NCBI RefSeq assembly: GCF_021172165.1
Contig: NZ_CP089096.1
Coordinates: forward strand, 2,744,468 to 2,808,467
Reading direction: 5' to 3'
Length of the DNA: 64,000 nt
From: Flavobacterium channae
Lineage (GTDB): Bacteria > Bacteroidota > Bacteroidia > Flavobacteriales > Flavobacteriaceae
This document shows, in pieces, positions 26,219 to 35,923 of the stretch. The translations under genes were made by a program, and so were the position numbers. Position 1 is the first letter of the stretch, and each line of letters begins with the position of its first letter. The notes beneath the pieces were generated by a model. It was not told the origin of the DNA. It worked only from the letters and a program-made list of their open reading frames with translations, and searched no databases.

Positions 26219-27202
26219 TTAATAGATATATTTAGAAAAATCTTTATGCTCCTCTTTTAACAACTCTTCTGATGAAAGCGTTTTAAAATATTCGTATGTG
26301 ATTTTCATTCCTTCAGCTCTTGATACTTTTGCTTCCCAGCCTAAAATTTCTTTAGCTTTAGTTGTGTCTGGTTGTCTTTGCATAGGATCATTTACTGGTA
26401 ATGGATGATAAACCACTTTTTGATTAGTCCCTGTTAATTTAATGATTTCTTCGGCGAACTCTTTAATTGTAATTTCATCAGGATTTCCAATATTAACAGG
26501 TAAATGATAATCAGAATGTAACAATCTGAAAATTCCTTCTACCTGATCGTCTACATAGCAAAACGAACGTGTTTGACTACCATCACCAAAAATAGTTAAA
26601 TCTTCACCTCTTAAAGCCTGTCCAATAAATGCCGGAATAACTCGACCGTCATTTAATCGCATTCGAGGGCCATAAGTATTAAAAATTCTTACGATTCTAG
26701 TTTCTACTCCATGAAAAGTATGATACGCCATAGTAATAGATTCTTGAAAACGTTTTGCCTCATCATAAACACCTCTTGGACCAATAGTATTTACATTTCC
26801 GTAATATTCTTCTGTTTGTGGATGAACTAAGGGATCACCGTATACTTCAGAAGTAGAAGCAATTAGAATTCTGGCTTTTTTTACTCGAGCTAAACCTAAC
26901 AAATTATGAGTTCCTAAAGAACCAACCTTTAAAGTTTGAATTGGAATTTTTAAGTAATCAATGGGACTTGCAGGTGAAGCAAAGTGTAAAATATAATCAA
27001 GTTTTCCAGGTACATGAACAAACTTAGTAATATCGTGATGATAAAATTCAAAATTTTCATCTTTAAAAAGATGTTCAATATTTTTTAAATCACCTGTAAT
27101 TAGGTTATCCATTCCAATAACAAAATATCCTTCTTTAATAAATCTATCGCAAAGGTGTGAACCTAAAAAACCTGCTGCACCTGTTATTAATATTCTTTTC
27201 AT
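26219..27202 (-). CDS. UDP-glucuronate decarboxylase (UDP-xylose synthase)
   Basis: Extended SDR protein, 327 residues. [10 protein letters not shown] at the NAD site, [25 protein letters not shown], the catalytic Y-D-E-A-K, and [22 protein letters not shown] are the signature of UDP-xylose synthases, which decarboxylate UDP-glucuronate. UDP-glucose dehydrogenase, needed to make the substrate, is not in the window and must be elsewhere. The product suggests xylose, or a xylose-derived sugar, in the glycan. Confidence 0.92.
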   Translation of the reverse strand: MKRILITGAAGFLGSHLCDRFIKEGYFVIGMDNLITGDLKNIEHLFKDENFEFYHHDITKFVHVPGKLDYILHFASPASPIDYLKIPIQTLKVGSLGTHNLLGLARVKKARILIASTSEVYGDPLVHPQTEEYYGNVNTIGPRGVYDEAKRFQESITMAYHTFHGVETRIVRIFNTYGPRMRLNDGRVIPAFIGQALRGEDLTIFGDGSQTRSFCYVDDQVEGIFRLLHSDYHLPVNIGNPDEITIKEFAEEIIKLTGTNQKVVYHPLPVNDPMQRQPDTTKAKEILGWEAKVSRAEGMKITYEYFKTLSSEELLKEEHKDFSKYIY

Positions 27203-28549
27203 TTATTTTCTCTCAATTTTAAATTGTGCGGAAATGTTAAAAAGGCAATAAAATACCATAAAAAAGATAACACCTCTCTGTCTCCATAAAAAAGATTCTG
27301 TCAAAAATAAGCTTATCATTAGAATTGAAAAAGCAATATGAATAAAATCTTTACTTTTTAATGCGTTTTTTATATTTAAAATAACCATTAATAACAACAA
27401 AAAAAATCCTACAACACCTAAATCAACAAAATTTTGAATGTATTGGTTGTGAAAATTCTTCTTTTGGTAGCCTTCGGTAATTTCATCACCAAGAAAAACA
27501 TTGTATTTTTTTCCTTTTTCTTCTGTTTTCTTTAAAGTGGCATTTAATCCAAATCCTTTCCAAAAAATAGGCTCTTCTTGAAGAAGTTCTAAAAATATTC
27601 GAGCCTGATATACTCTAAAAGCAGTTCCCGGAAAAAATGCATTAGGATAAAACTTTTCATTATTCCATGCTTCATAAATACTTATGTTATGAACATTTTG
27701 AACGCTCTTTTTTATAACATTATCTGATAAACTTTTTGCTGTGTTTTGTTGAAATTCAGTAAGAAAACGTTCTTTTATCTTTCCAAAAGAAAAAATCAAT
27801 CCGATTATGAACACCATAACCATTAAGTTTCTTAATCGCATTTTATTAGCGATTTTAGAATAAAATAGAAAATACAGAATTATTAGAGCTACTACTACTA
27901 AAATTATGTTTTTTGAAGACAATAAAACAATAAAACCAAACAATAAAAAAGTAATAAACAAATTTATCTTTGTTTTTACTTCATGTGTTAAAAAATAAAA
28001 AAATGCAATGGAAACAAATACTGAAAAATGGATAGCATTTAACATTTTAGGAACTAATCCAAAGTCATCTTCATATTCGCCGTGATAGAAAAAAACATTA
28101 CTATCTTGGGTAATTATATATCTTACAACAGCTCTTAGTAAATAATAAACAACATAAAGAACCATAGTGTAACTATAAACACTTATGGCTTTATCTTTTT
28201 GTTGATTAGAATAAGGAATCCATAAAAAAACAACAGGTAATAAAAGAAGTCCTATTTCTTTGGGTATTGCATTTAAAGTTCTTGCTGTATCAATAGACCA
28301 AAAATAAGACAAGCCCATCCATACAAAGAGTACAATAGGCAAAATATACAACCATGAAAAAGATAAATTTCTTTTATTCTTGTTTAAAATAGCAGTTAAA
28401 ACAAATAGTACTAAAAAGATATTATTTATCCCTAATGGTAATGGAATTGTTACCATTAATAAAATTAAAGGTAAAAAAGAAATGTTCGTTTTACTTTCGT
28501 TTAGAAGATTGTTCCATACATTTTTCAAAAAGTTGTAAATAATCGCCAT
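27203..28549 (-). CDS. O-antigen polymerase/ligase family protein (Wzy/WaaL type)
   Basis: A 448-residue protein with about eleven membrane helices and one large periplasmic loop (about 240-355) containing conserved-looking features FYPNAFFPGTAFRVYQARIF and GFGLNATLKKTEEKG and FHNQYIQNFVDLGVVGFFLLL, which is the Wzy_C region. Members polymerise repeat units or ligate O-antigen to lipid A core on the periplasmic side. The start lies 59 bases inside the upstream glycosyltransferase gene in another frame. A second such protein is at 30820-32046; which is polymerase and which ligase is open. Confidence 0.88.
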   Translation of the reverse strand: MAIIYNFLKNVWNNLLNESKTNISFLPLILLMVTIPLPLGINNIFLVLFVLTAILNKNKRNLSFSWLYILPIVLFVWMGLSYFWSIDTARTLNAIPKEIGLLLLPVVFLWIPYSNQQKDKAISVYSYTMVLYVVYYLLRAVVRYIITQDSNVFFYHGEYEDDFGLVPKMLNAIHFSVFVSIAFFYFLTHEVKTKINLFITFLLFGFIVLLSSKNIILVVVALIILYFLFYSKIANKMRLRNLMVMVFIIGLIFSFGKIKERFLTEFQQNTAKSLSDNVIKKSVQNVHNISIYEAWNNEKFYPNAFFPGTAFRVYQARIFLELLQEEPIFWKGFGLNATLKKTEEKGKKYNVFLGDEITEGYQKKNFHNQYIQNFVDLGVVGFFLLLLMVILNIKNALKSKDFIHIAFSILMISLFLTESFLWRQRGVIFFMVFYCLFNISAQFKIERK

Positions 28550-29600
28550 TTATTTTTTCCCAATTAAAATCGTTTGCTATTGCCTGATAATTGTTTTTTA
28601 TAAAGTGCAAGTTATCACTTTTTTTAATAATATTTAAGATTTTTTTAACCTCTGTTGGGTTTGAAAAATAATATGCGTTTTCCTTGAGTACCCCTTTATT
28701 AAAATCGTTGTTATGAGCAATTACCAATGCTTGAGACGCCATTGCCTCTAAAAGTGATGGGTTAGTTCCGCCAACACTATGTCCGTGAAAATACAGATTA
28801 CTATAATATCTTAAATTATTTAAATGCTCTAAATTGTAAACACCACCGATAAATCGAATATTTGAATAATTTTTATATTTATCTTTTAGATAAGCACCAT
28901 ATTTTGTTTCGTGTTTTCCAATAACTAAAATTGGAGTTTGGTCCTCATTGTTTAACGCTACCCCTTCTAACACCATATCTAAGTTGTTTTCGGGTTCAAA
29001 TCGCGCCATAATCATGTTATAGTTACCTGATTCGACTTGGTATTGCTTTAAAATTTCTTCGTTTGGTGAATCAAATAAATGTGCACCATAAGCTATATAA
29101 GTAGACTCTTTTTTATATTTTTTCTTTAAAAATGATTGAATTCCTAATGAATCTGCCACCAGATAATCCCCCGATTTTGCTGCTAACCATTCTGCAACTT
29201 TCAAAAACTGTTGCACAGGCCAAGAATATTTAGAACGTTTCCACTCTAAGCCGTCCATATTAATAATGTTTATGGTTTTCTTTGGCATTAAAAAGAACCA
29301 AATAGAATTACTAGTGTACCCCAATTGTAAGATGATATCAAAATTACGTTTACGCGCATCAATTATACAATTATAATCATAAATGAATTGCCCAAAAGTA
29401 CCATACTTGTATTCAGGATCATGTTGATGTATTATATGAACACCATTAAAGATTTTTTCTTGAAATGGGTGATTATGTGAATTATAACAATAAACTTCGT
29501 GACCTTTATTTGCTAAATACACAGAAAAAAATTCTGCAAATTGTTCAAATCCTCCGTAATAATTGGGAACGCCACGCGTTCCTAAAATAGCAATTTTCAT
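28491..29600 (-). CDS. Glycosyltransferase family 4 with DUF1972 N-terminus
   Basis: A 369-residue GT-B transferase. The N-terminus IAILGTRGVPNYYGGFEQFAEFFS is diagnostic for the DUF1972 group, often annotated as rhamnosyltransferases. The C-terminal domain holds the donor site with GHSVGGTNPSLLEAMA and an acidic residue followed by small amino acids. Since dTDP-rhamnose genes are in the same locus, rhamnose is a reasonable donor guess. The C-terminus (CMEQSSKRK) overlaps the polymerase gene start. Confidence 0.9.
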   Translation of the reverse strand: MKIAILGTRGVPNYYGGFEQFAEFFSVYLANKGHEVYCYNSHNHPFQEKIFNGVHIIHQHDPEYKYGTFGQFIYDYNCIIDARKRNFDIILQLGYTSNSIWFFLMPKKTINIINMDGLEWKRSKYSWPVQQFLKVAEWLAAKSGDYLVADSLGIQSFLKKKYKKESTYIAYGAHLFDSPNEEILKQYQVESGNYNMIMARFEPENNLDMVLEGVALNNEDQTPILVIGKHETKYGAYLKDKYKNYSNIRFIGGVYNLEHLNNLRYYSNLYFHGHSVGGTNPSLLEAMASQALVIAHNNDFNKGVLKENAYYFSNPTEVKKILNIIKKSDNLHFIKNNYQAIANDFNWEKINGDYLQLFEKCMEQSSKRK

Positions 29601-29656
29601 TAAAAAAATAATATTTTTTCAAATGTAACTATTTTAGAATTATTATTAAAAGAAAG

Positions 29657-30820
29657 TTAAACAACAATGTTTTCAAATAATTTTTCAAAAGATTGCACAT
29701 ACTGTTCAACCGAAAACTGATGGATTACTCTATGAAAACCATTTTGACCCATTTGTGTTCTCAATTCTTGATTTTGTAGTAATTTTTCAAGAGCGAAAAT
29801 CAATTCTTGTTGGTTATTTGGTTGAACTAAAAAGCCTGTTTTATTGTCTTCAACTATTTCAGATAATCCACCATGATTAGAGGCAACAACCGGTTTTTGA
29901 GCCAACATAGCTTCAATGGCAACCATACCAAAAGGCTCTGGTTCTGTTGAAGGAACAACAGCTATATCAATTGATTGCCATATCTTTTGAATTTCATTTT
30001 GAAAAGGCAAAATCAATACATTATTTTCTAATTGATATTCCGCTATTTTTTTTTCTAAATCTTCTTGAAAGTTTTCTTGATTTGGTGGAGGTGCACCAAC
30101 GAATACTAACTTAATGTCTGTTCTGCTTTTAATTAATTTTTGAAAAGCTTCTAACAAAATCATTTGGCCTTTCCATCTACTTATCCTTCCTACTAAAGCA
30201 ATTACAATTTCATCGGAATTTAGCTTGAATTTATTGGTTCTTATATCTAAAACATCATTGTGATTAATTTCCAAAGAATTCGTTTCTATTCCGTTCCAAA
30301 TTACTATTCCTTTTTTGGAAATATTTTCATTAGCTTCCCAAAATGTCTGAGTTGCTTTTGAATTATACACAATAAAATTATTGCACTTTAAACTTAATAA
30401 AGCTATGAAACCTTTTTTAAACAAAGTGGGTTTCTCAATAATTTCATGCACATGCCATAAATGTTGGATGTTGTTTTTCCAAGCATACATAATACCTAAT
30501 AAAACAGCTAATGTGTTAGAATAAATAAGATCAAATTGATGCTTTTTATGTAGCTCATTTATTATTTTAAACGCTTTTTTAATATCGCCAAAAAATCCTA
30601 AAATGTTCTTAGGTGTAAATAATTTTCTATATAATTTTAATACTGGAGCAATTACTACTTCAATTTTTTCGGATTCCAATGCTTCTTTCAAAGGACCATC
30701 GAAAGGTAAAATTACAATAGGCTTAAATTTAGTTTTATCTAAATTTTTCAACAACAATAATAATGTTTTGTCTGAACCATAAAGTTCTGCCGATTGATGA
30801 ATAAAAAGAATTTTTTTCAT
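29657..30820 (-). CDS. Glycosyltransferase family 4
   Basis: A 387-residue GT-B transferase. The N-terminal half has ILFIHQSAELYGSDKTLLLLLKNL and HLWHVHEIIEKP; the C-terminal half has ALVGRISRWKGQMILLEAF and the E-x7-E donor motif PEPFGMVAIEAMLAQKPVVASNHGGLSEIV. No membrane segment. A 56-bp AT-rich gap separates it from the next gene. Acceptor and donor unknown. The upstream polymerase-like gene ends at the same base where this one starts. Confidence 0.9.
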   Translation of the reverse strand: MKKILFIHQSAELYGSDKTLLLLLKNLDKTKFKPIVILPFDGPLKEALESEKIEVVIAPVLKLYRKLFTPKNILGFFGDIKKAFKIINELHKKHQFDLIYSNTLAVLLGIMYAWKNNIQHLWHVHEIIEKPTLFKKGFIALLSLKCNNFIVYNSKATQTFWEANENISKKGIVIWNGIETNSLEINHNDVLDIRTNKFKLNSDEIVIALVGRISRWKGQMILLEAFQKLIKSRTDIKLVFVGAPPPNQENFQEDLEKKIAEYQLENNVLILPFQNEIQKIWQSIDIAVVPSTEPEPFGMVAIEAMLAQKPVVASNHGGLSEIVEDNKTGFLVQPNNQQELIFALEKLLQNQELRTQMGQNGFHRVIHQFSVEQYVQSFEKLFENIVV

Positions 30821-32046
30821 TAATAAGTAATTTTTCTCAAATGGTTTTTATAAGAAAATAAAAATCCAATTAATAATGATTTAGAATCTAATAAGTTATA
30901 AAAACCCATAAAAACCCAATAAGAAATAATGAGAAATAAACCTGTTCCAATAAATAATAAATTTATGTTGTGATCTAAATCGTTTACACTTGATTGTTTT
31001 CTAAAAAAATAAAAAATAGAGCCAAAAAGTAATAATAATCCAGGGATTCCGGCTTTTAGATAAACCGTCATATAACCATTATGCAATATAGAAATATGTC
31101 TTAAATCCATATCGCCTAATCTAACTTTTTGTTTTAAATCAACTTGCGAACCAATTCCTTCACCTAAAATATAAGAGTCATTATAGGTTAATTGTTCTAT
31201 AGTTCGAACATTTTCATAAGAACGGTAATGGTCATGAAAATCTTTCCAATCATTTCTGTTAATTTTAGTTGCAAAAGCTTCTAAGGGAATTAATTTTATT
31301 TTGTATAGAAATTCATTAACGCTATCTCCATTTCGCTTAGGGTTATACAAATAAATAGCTGTATAAGATAATACTGAAGCTATTATAAGAGTTCCAATGA
31401 TGGTTAATGATTTTTTATTAAGTATCAACCAACCTTTCATCGCCATGAATAATATTACCAGCTGAATAAAATTTGTTCGTGCTAAATAAAAAAAGGTTGA
31501 AAGCCCCATAATGATAAAAAACAATCTGTATCTTTTAGTAGACAAATCAACTTGAAACTTCTTATGAAATAATAAAATAATAAAAGTGTAAATTTCGTAA
31601 TCATTAAAATAGCCACCATATTCTCTAATGCTTGCCACACTTTTTGCTCCTTGAAAAACAATTCCATAACCAACTAAAGCTAAATGAATTATAGCCATAG
31701 CTAACCCAGAATATAATAAAAACTTAAAAGGATTTTTAATTTGACTATTAAAAAATTGATACCCAATAAAAAGCCCTAAAATTGGTTTTAATAAATAGGT
31801 TATATCTCTAATTACAAAATATAAACGGTATTGATAAAAAACCCCAACTATAAAAGCTAATATAAAAATGAAAATAAAATACGATACATATCGTAAAAAG
31901 GATGCGGAATATGATTTTTTAAATGTTAAGACTAAAGCTAATAGCCAAGAAATAAATGATAATTCGTAATTATTAAAAAAAGGAATAACTACACAAAAAG
32001 TAAAGAACAATTGATAAAAAAACTCTTTATTTAAAGATAATTTCAT
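30820..32046 (-). CDS. Wzy/WaaL-like membrane protein
   Basis: A 408-residue protein with about ten to eleven membrane helices and a periplasmic loop at about 240-320 (NGDSVNEFLYKIKLIPLEAFATKINRNDW, then YILGEGIGSQVDLK and HNGYMTVYLKAGIPGLLLLFGSIFYF), which is the pattern of O-antigen polymerases. It is weakly conserved like most Wzy proteins. It overlaps both neighbours by 1 and 4 bases. With the protein at 27203-28549 it gives the locus a polymerase and perhaps a ligase. Confidence 0.75.
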   Translation of the reverse strand: MKLSLNKEFFYQLFFTFCVVIPFFNNYELSFISWLLALVLTFKKSYSASFLRYVSYFIFIFILAFIVGVFYQYRLYFVIRDITYLLKPILGLFIGYQFFNSQIKNPFKFLLYSGLAMAIIHLALVGYGIVFQGAKSVASIREYGGYFNDYEIYTFIILLFHKKFQVDLSTKRYRLFFIIMGLSTFFYLARTNFIQLVILFMAMKGWLILNKKSLTIIGTLIIASVLSYTAIYLYNPKRNGDSVNEFLYKIKLIPLEAFATKINRNDWKDFHDHYRSYENVRTIEQLTYNDSYILGEGIGSQVDLKQKVRLGDMDLRHISILHNGYMTVYLKAGIPGLLLLFGSIFYFFRKQSSVNDLDHNINLLFIGTGLFLIISYWVFMGFYNLLDSKSLLIGFLFSYKNHLRKITY

Positions 32047-32723
32047 TGAGTTATTGTTTTTATAATTTTGGCTGGCACACCGCCAATTACTGTATTATCA
32101 GGAAACTCGCCATTTACTACAGCTCCAGCTGCAATCACACAATTATTTCCGATTTTTGAACCATCTAAAAAAGTAACTTTGGCGCCAATCCAAACATTGT
32201 TTCCAATCAAGATACCTTTTGATGTAACACCTTGTTCTCTTATCAATTTTGAAGGGTCTTGAAAAACATGATTTTCTGAATGAAAACTAATATATGATCC
32301 TGCAATAACATCACTGCCAATTTGGATACCACCTGCCGCACCAAACTCGGTAAACTTCCCAAAAGCGGAATTGTTTCCAATAGTAATTCCTTCGCCATAT
32401 TTAGAAAAATGACTGGTGCAAGAAATCCATGAGTAAGCACCTATTTTTACATTATTGCCAAATGATAATTTATTTTTGGAATATCCATCTATACTAACGT
32501 TGTTTTCTATTGTGATATTGCTTCCAAAAATAATATTACGTTTATTCGAAATTTTACAATTTTTTCCTAAAAAAATCTTTTTATACAACCAAAAATATCC
32601 TCTACACACCATTATTAATCTAGAAAACATACTTGACATGAATAAACTAGATGGAATATTGGGATCGATTTTATAGTTTTTTCCTGCTCTATTAAGTGAT
32701 TTTTGAAATATTAACTTAATCAT
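32043..32723 (-). CDS. Hexapeptide-repeat acyltransferase
   Basis: A 226-residue left-handed beta-helix protein. Hexapeptide repeats run from about 65 to 205 (KIGAYSWISCTSHF, IGNNSAFGKFTEFG, IGSDVIAGSYISFHSENH, IGNNVWIGAKVTFLDGSKIGNNCVIAAGAVV) with the catalytic His in the FHSENH segment. The final VIGGVPAKIIK is typical of sugar O-acetyltransferases. It probably acetylates a sugar of the repeat unit from acetyl-CoA. It overlaps the flippase gene by 8 bases and the following gene by 4. Confidence 0.9.
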   Translation of the reverse strand: MIKLIFQKSLNRAGKNYKIDPNIPSSLFMSSMFSRLIMVCRGYFWLYKKIFLGKNCKISNKRNIIFGSNITIENNVSIDGYSKNKLSFGNNVKIGAYSWISCTSHFSKYGEGITIGNNSAFGKFTEFGAAGGIQIGSDVIAGSYISFHSENHVFQDPSKLIREQGVTSKGILIGNNVWIGAKVTFLDGSKIGNNCVIAAGAVVNGEFPDNTVIGGVPAKIIKTITQ

Positions 32724-33975
32724 GAAATTTGTTGTTTTTCTTTAATTGGTAAATATAAAAAATTATAACCATTAAATCTGTTGCAATTAAAGAATAAAAA
32801 ACGCCATAAACTTTAAATAAGGGAAGTAAAAATACGATAGCCAATAAGTTAATTGCCACCATAATTGACGTCAATCGGACATAAAATTTTTTATAATTTA
32901 AAGCTAGTATTAATTGTTTTAAAGGAACCGAAATGGCTAAGATTAAGGGAATAAATACAGCTACTTCCAGCAAATTACTTAAAACATATCTGTTGGTTGG
33001 ATTAAAATAAGCTACAATTTCGTATGAGAAAAGATGAAAAAGTGCCATGCTTATTAAAACAAAAACAAAATTTACACCATTATAAATTATCCAATTTTTT
33101 AATCCTCTTTTAAAATCTGTTTCTATTAAATAACAAACTCTAGGGAAAACATAATTAAAAAATAGAAAGATATATGTTTTGAATATTACAATAATTTGTT
33201 CTACTATTCTATATTGACCTGCCATTAAATTATTTCCAAAATAACTAATTAAAACAACTGGTGCATATAATTGTAATGAGACGAAAATTTGAGATGAAAA
33301 CATAGAGAAGTCATTTCTGATATGTTTAAAAACTTCTTCTTTATTTACCATTAAAAAAGAGAATCGATGTTTTTTAATAATCCAAATAAGGATTAAAAAG
33401 TTTGAGAAAATCATTCCTAAACCCCACCATAAATTGACGTATATATAATCTGTTTCTTTTTTTATAGTAAAGAATATCCCTAATAAATATATTCCTTTTG
33501 ATATAATATTAACTAATGTAATCCATTTTACATTTTCAACTCCTTGTAAGAACCATGTGGGATTAAGAAATTGCCCTATTAATACCGAAAGTCCTAAGGT
33601 AAACATTATTTTTTCGGATTTGAAATAAGGAAATGTAAAAAAAATAAAAGTGGCAAAAGTTAAAACAATCAATAAAATAATCCCTTTTACAGCATATGTA
33701 GTTGTAAAAATTTTATTTAATACTTCTGGATTATCTCTGTTTACAGAAACTTCTCTAACTCCAATAATGTCAGAACCAAAATCGATAAATACAATTAAGA
33801 AAAAAGCAATCGCCATTCCTACAGCTGTTTTTCCAAAATTTTCTTCACCACAAACTGATACAATATAGGGAACAACCAATAGAGGAGTAACCAAATTGAA
33901 AAGTTGACCAAAACCATAAATACTAAGTTTATGAAATTGCGGATGGAATAGTATTTTATTGAAGATTTTTAGCAT
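32716..33975 (-). CDS. Wzx-type flippase (polysaccharide biosynthesis family)
   Basis: A 419-residue protein with about twelve membrane helices. KLSIYGFGQLFNLVTPLLVVPYIVSVCGEENFGKTAVGMAIAFF is the typical N-terminal pair of helices of the MOP/Wzx family. It should move undecaprenyl-diphosphate-linked repeat units to the periplasmic face. It lies between an acetyltransferase and a lipoprotein gene and ends the second third of the locus. Presence of Wzx, Wzz and Wzy-like proteins supports a Wzx/Wzy-dependent pathway. Confidence 0.9.
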   Translation of the reverse strand: MLKIFNKILFHPQFHKLSIYGFGQLFNLVTPLLVVPYIVSVCGEENFGKTAVGMAIAFFLIVFIDFGSDIIGVREVSVNRDNPEVLNKIFTTTYAVKGIILLIVLTFATFIFFTFPYFKSEKIMFTLGLSVLIGQFLNPTWFLQGVENVKWITLVNIISKGIYLLGIFFTIKKETDYIYVNLWWGLGMIFSNFLILIWIIKKHRFSFLMVNKEEVFKHIRNDFSMFSSQIFVSLQLYAPVVLISYFGNNLMAGQYRIVEQIIVIFKTYIFLFFNYVFPRVCYLIETDFKRGLKNWIIYNGVNFVFVLISMALFHLFSYEIVAYFNPTNRYVLSNLLEVAVFIPLILAISVPLKQLILALNYKKFYVRLTSIMVAINLLAIVFLLPLFKVYGVFYSLIATDLMVIIFYIYQLKKNNKFHD

Positions 33976-34491
33976 TTACTTTTCAGTATACAATTGGCTT
34001 AGTTTTTTATATAATTTATCGCCTTTAGGATATAGTGATGGACCTGTTTCTTGATCAGGTTCTTTTCTTTTTAAACTTCCAACTAATTTATCAATTACAG
34101 TATTTGATTCATCTACCCTAAATAAAAAATATACTTCTTCTCCTTTAGCTGTAATTTTTTCATTTTTATAAAAAAAAGCTATTTCATTTAATATGATTTC
34201 GGGTTGTTTTTTATTACGCCCCAAATCTATTCTAATTTGTTTCGGTTGAATTGTATCTGGAAAAGTAAAACTAATGGTTTGATTTTTTTTACTTCCCTTA
34301 ACATTTATCCAATAGGATTGTTTTTCATTAAATTCAACTGAAGAATTATTTGAATAAAAAACATGGATTGAATCATTCTCTCTCACGACAATATCAAAAT
34401 CCATCTTTAATGAATCTGTTTTTGAGTTTTTTTCACAACAAGTAAAAAAAACACAAAGCATTAAAATGCTCATAATTTTATAAAAATTCAT
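33976..34491 (-). CDS. Hypothetical lipoprotein in the polysaccharide locus
   Basis: A 171-residue protein with lipobox FFTCC (Cys at about 18-19). The mature part is beta-rich with QTISFTFPDTIQPKQIRIDLGRNKKQPEIILNEIAFFYKN, a pattern like jelly-roll carbohydrate-binding modules; a similar-looking but weak pattern occurs in the extracytoplasmic part of the giant protein at 37058-40663. The C-terminus is basic and helical. It starts 1 base after the flippase stop side (flippase begins at 33975) and is preceded by a terminator of the upstream gene. No family is assigned. Confidence 0.7.
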   Translation of the reverse strand: MNFYKIMSILMLCVFFTCCEKNSKTDSLKMDFDIVVRENDSIHVFYSNNSSVEFNEKQSYWINVKGSKKNQTISFTFPDTIQPKQIRIDLGRNKKQPEIILNEIAFFYKNEKITAKGEEVYFLFRVDESNTVIDKLVGSLKRKEPDQETGPSLYPKGDKLYKKLSQLYTEK

Positions 34492-34513
34492 AATATGTTT
34501 TTTATATAAAAAT

Positions 34514-34544
34514 AAAAAATCCGACTAAATTAATCGGATTTTTT
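34514..34544 (-). terminator. Terminator inside the polysaccharide locus
   Basis: AAAAAATCCGA pairs perfectly with TCGGATTTTTT around a 9-base loop; on the minus strand a T run follows. It lies 21 bp after the small lipoprotein gene, so part of the locus transcription should stop here. Confidence 0.85.
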
Positions 34545-34565
34545 ATTTAATAAATATACTTAAAA

Positions 34566-34949
34566 TTATTTAATTGTAATTTCATTTGGATATTCAATTG
34601 CTGCTTGATAAGCTGTTGGCTTATCTGCTAACATTATGTGAATATAATTGTCTTGTTTTTCATACCCTATATAAGGCACTATTTCACCGCTAGGTAATTG
34701 TAACTGTGTACCTTTAGAAATTAATTCAAATTTTGCTTCAGAAAAATCAACTAACAACATGTTGAAAGTTAATCCTACTCCATTTTTCCAATTGTCATCA
34801 GAATAATTTGCTAATTGAATTGATGTAACTGCTGGTGCAACATTCTCGGTAGATGTTTCTTGTGTTGCTTTTTCTTCAACTTCACTTTTTTGCTTACAAG
34901 AAAAAACTAGTGACAAAGCAAACAAACCAATTAATACTCTTATTTTCAT
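34566..34949 (-). CDS. Small lipoprotein: stand-alone copy of the giant protein's C-terminal domain
   Basis: A 127-residue lipoprotein with lipobox VFSC (Cys18), a Glu/Lys/Thr linker (about 20-43) and one domain at 44-127. That domain aligns by eye, end to end, with the last 83 residues of the 1,201-residue protein at 37058-40663: DDNWKNG versus DENWING, NMLLVDFS versus NMVLFDYS, DNYIHI versus GNYINV, EYPNEITIK versus GYPNPIEFIK. In the first 27 aligned positions 14 are identical. Both genes are in the same locus. The domain is all beta by pattern. Its function is unknown; carbohydrate binding is a guess from context. A strong terminator follows. Confidence 0.8.
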   Translation of the reverse strand: MKIRVLIGLFALSLVFSCKQKSEVEEKATQETSTENVAPAVTSIQLANYSDDNWKNGVGLTFNMLLVDFSEAKFELISKGTQLQLPSGEIVPYIGYEKQDNYIHIMLADKPTAYQAAIEYPNEITIK

Positions 34950-35001
34950 TGTTTTTCAATATTTTTTTACAATGCGAAATTATAAAATTTTTTTACACAA
35001 A

Positions 35002-35922
35002 TTAGATTTTTTCAATATTTTCTTGAATGTATGATTTTTTCTTAAAAACTAATTCCAAAATTAAAGATAAATACTTGATAATTATTGCACTTAAAAAGAA
35101 AAAACCCGAGAAACCTCCTGACAACAATAGCATAATTGTTGTCCATCCTTCAATTGGTTTATCTTTACCAAAATATATAAAGACAGTGTAAATAATTATG
35201 CTTAGTGTACAAAACAATAATAATAATGAAATACTAACTGAAATTGTGAACGCCAAATTCGTATAAATAATCAAAGAATCTATTGCTGTTTTGTTTCTTA
35301 AATAACTTTTTTCAGTTATTCTTTTTTTATTATTTATTTTTTGATACTCTAGAGTGTTAATTTTTAATCCACTATTAATATACATTGCCTTTCTGTATGG
35401 TATATTAACACTAATAGAAAAAGCTCTGTTTATTGCTCTTCTAGATAAAATTCTAAAACGATCTGTTCGGAGTTTGTATTTTGATTTTGAGAAAAAATTA
35501 TAAGTAGAATAGAAAATTTTTGAAGAAAATTTTTCGTTACTATTTGGTGAAACCGATACAATATCAAATCCTTCCAATATTTTTCGAAAAGATTGTTCAA
35601 TTAATTTAATATCGTAATCAATTACTACACTATCAAACTCATACACGAAATCTCCAGTGGAAAAATCTAAACCTGCATTCATAGACAACTCGACACCTTG
35701 ATGAAAACTCATTTGAATAACTGAAACTTGAAATGGTTTTAAAAATTCAGCCGATTTAATTTTTTGAACAGAATTATCGTTAGAACAATCATTCACAATT
35801 ATTAATTCAAATTGTTCAAATAACAAATCTGCTTGTTGTGTAATTTGAAATAAAAAATCCAGAATATTGTTTTCATTGTTATATAAATAAACGATTACTG
35901 ATATTAATTTTTTTTCTTTCAT
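35002..35922 (-). CDS. Glycosyltransferase family 2 with C-terminal membrane helices, degenerate
   Basis: A 306-residue protein with the layout of DPM1/ArnC/GtrB transferases: GT-A domain (SVIVYLYNNENNILDFLF, ELIIVNDCSNDNS) and two C-terminal membrane helices (about 220-285). The usual metal motif (DADLQ in the family; DCDLQ in the paralogue at 46622-47542) is here YEFDSVVIDYD, so the catalytic aspartates are altered, and FHQGVELSMNAGLDFSTGDF keeps only part of the normal pattern. It may be a changed-specificity or inactive transferase. It sits between the FAD protein and the small lipoprotein. Confidence 0.8.
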   Translation of the reverse strand: MKEKKLISVIVYLYNNENNILDFLFQITQQADLLFEQFELIIVNDCSNDNSVQKIKSAEFLKPFQVSVIQMSFHQGVELSMNAGLDFSTGDFVYEFDSVVIDYDIKLIEQSFRKILEGFDIVSVSPNSNEKFSSKIFYSTYNFFSKSKYKLRTDRFRILSRRAINRAFSISVNIPYRKAMYINSGLKINTLEYQKINNKKRITEKSYLRNKTAIDSLIIYTNLAFTISVSISLLLLFCTLSIIIYTVFIYFGKDKPIEGWTTIMLLLSGGFSGFFFLSAIIIKYLSLILELVFKKKSYIQENIEKI

Positions 35923-35923
35923 T

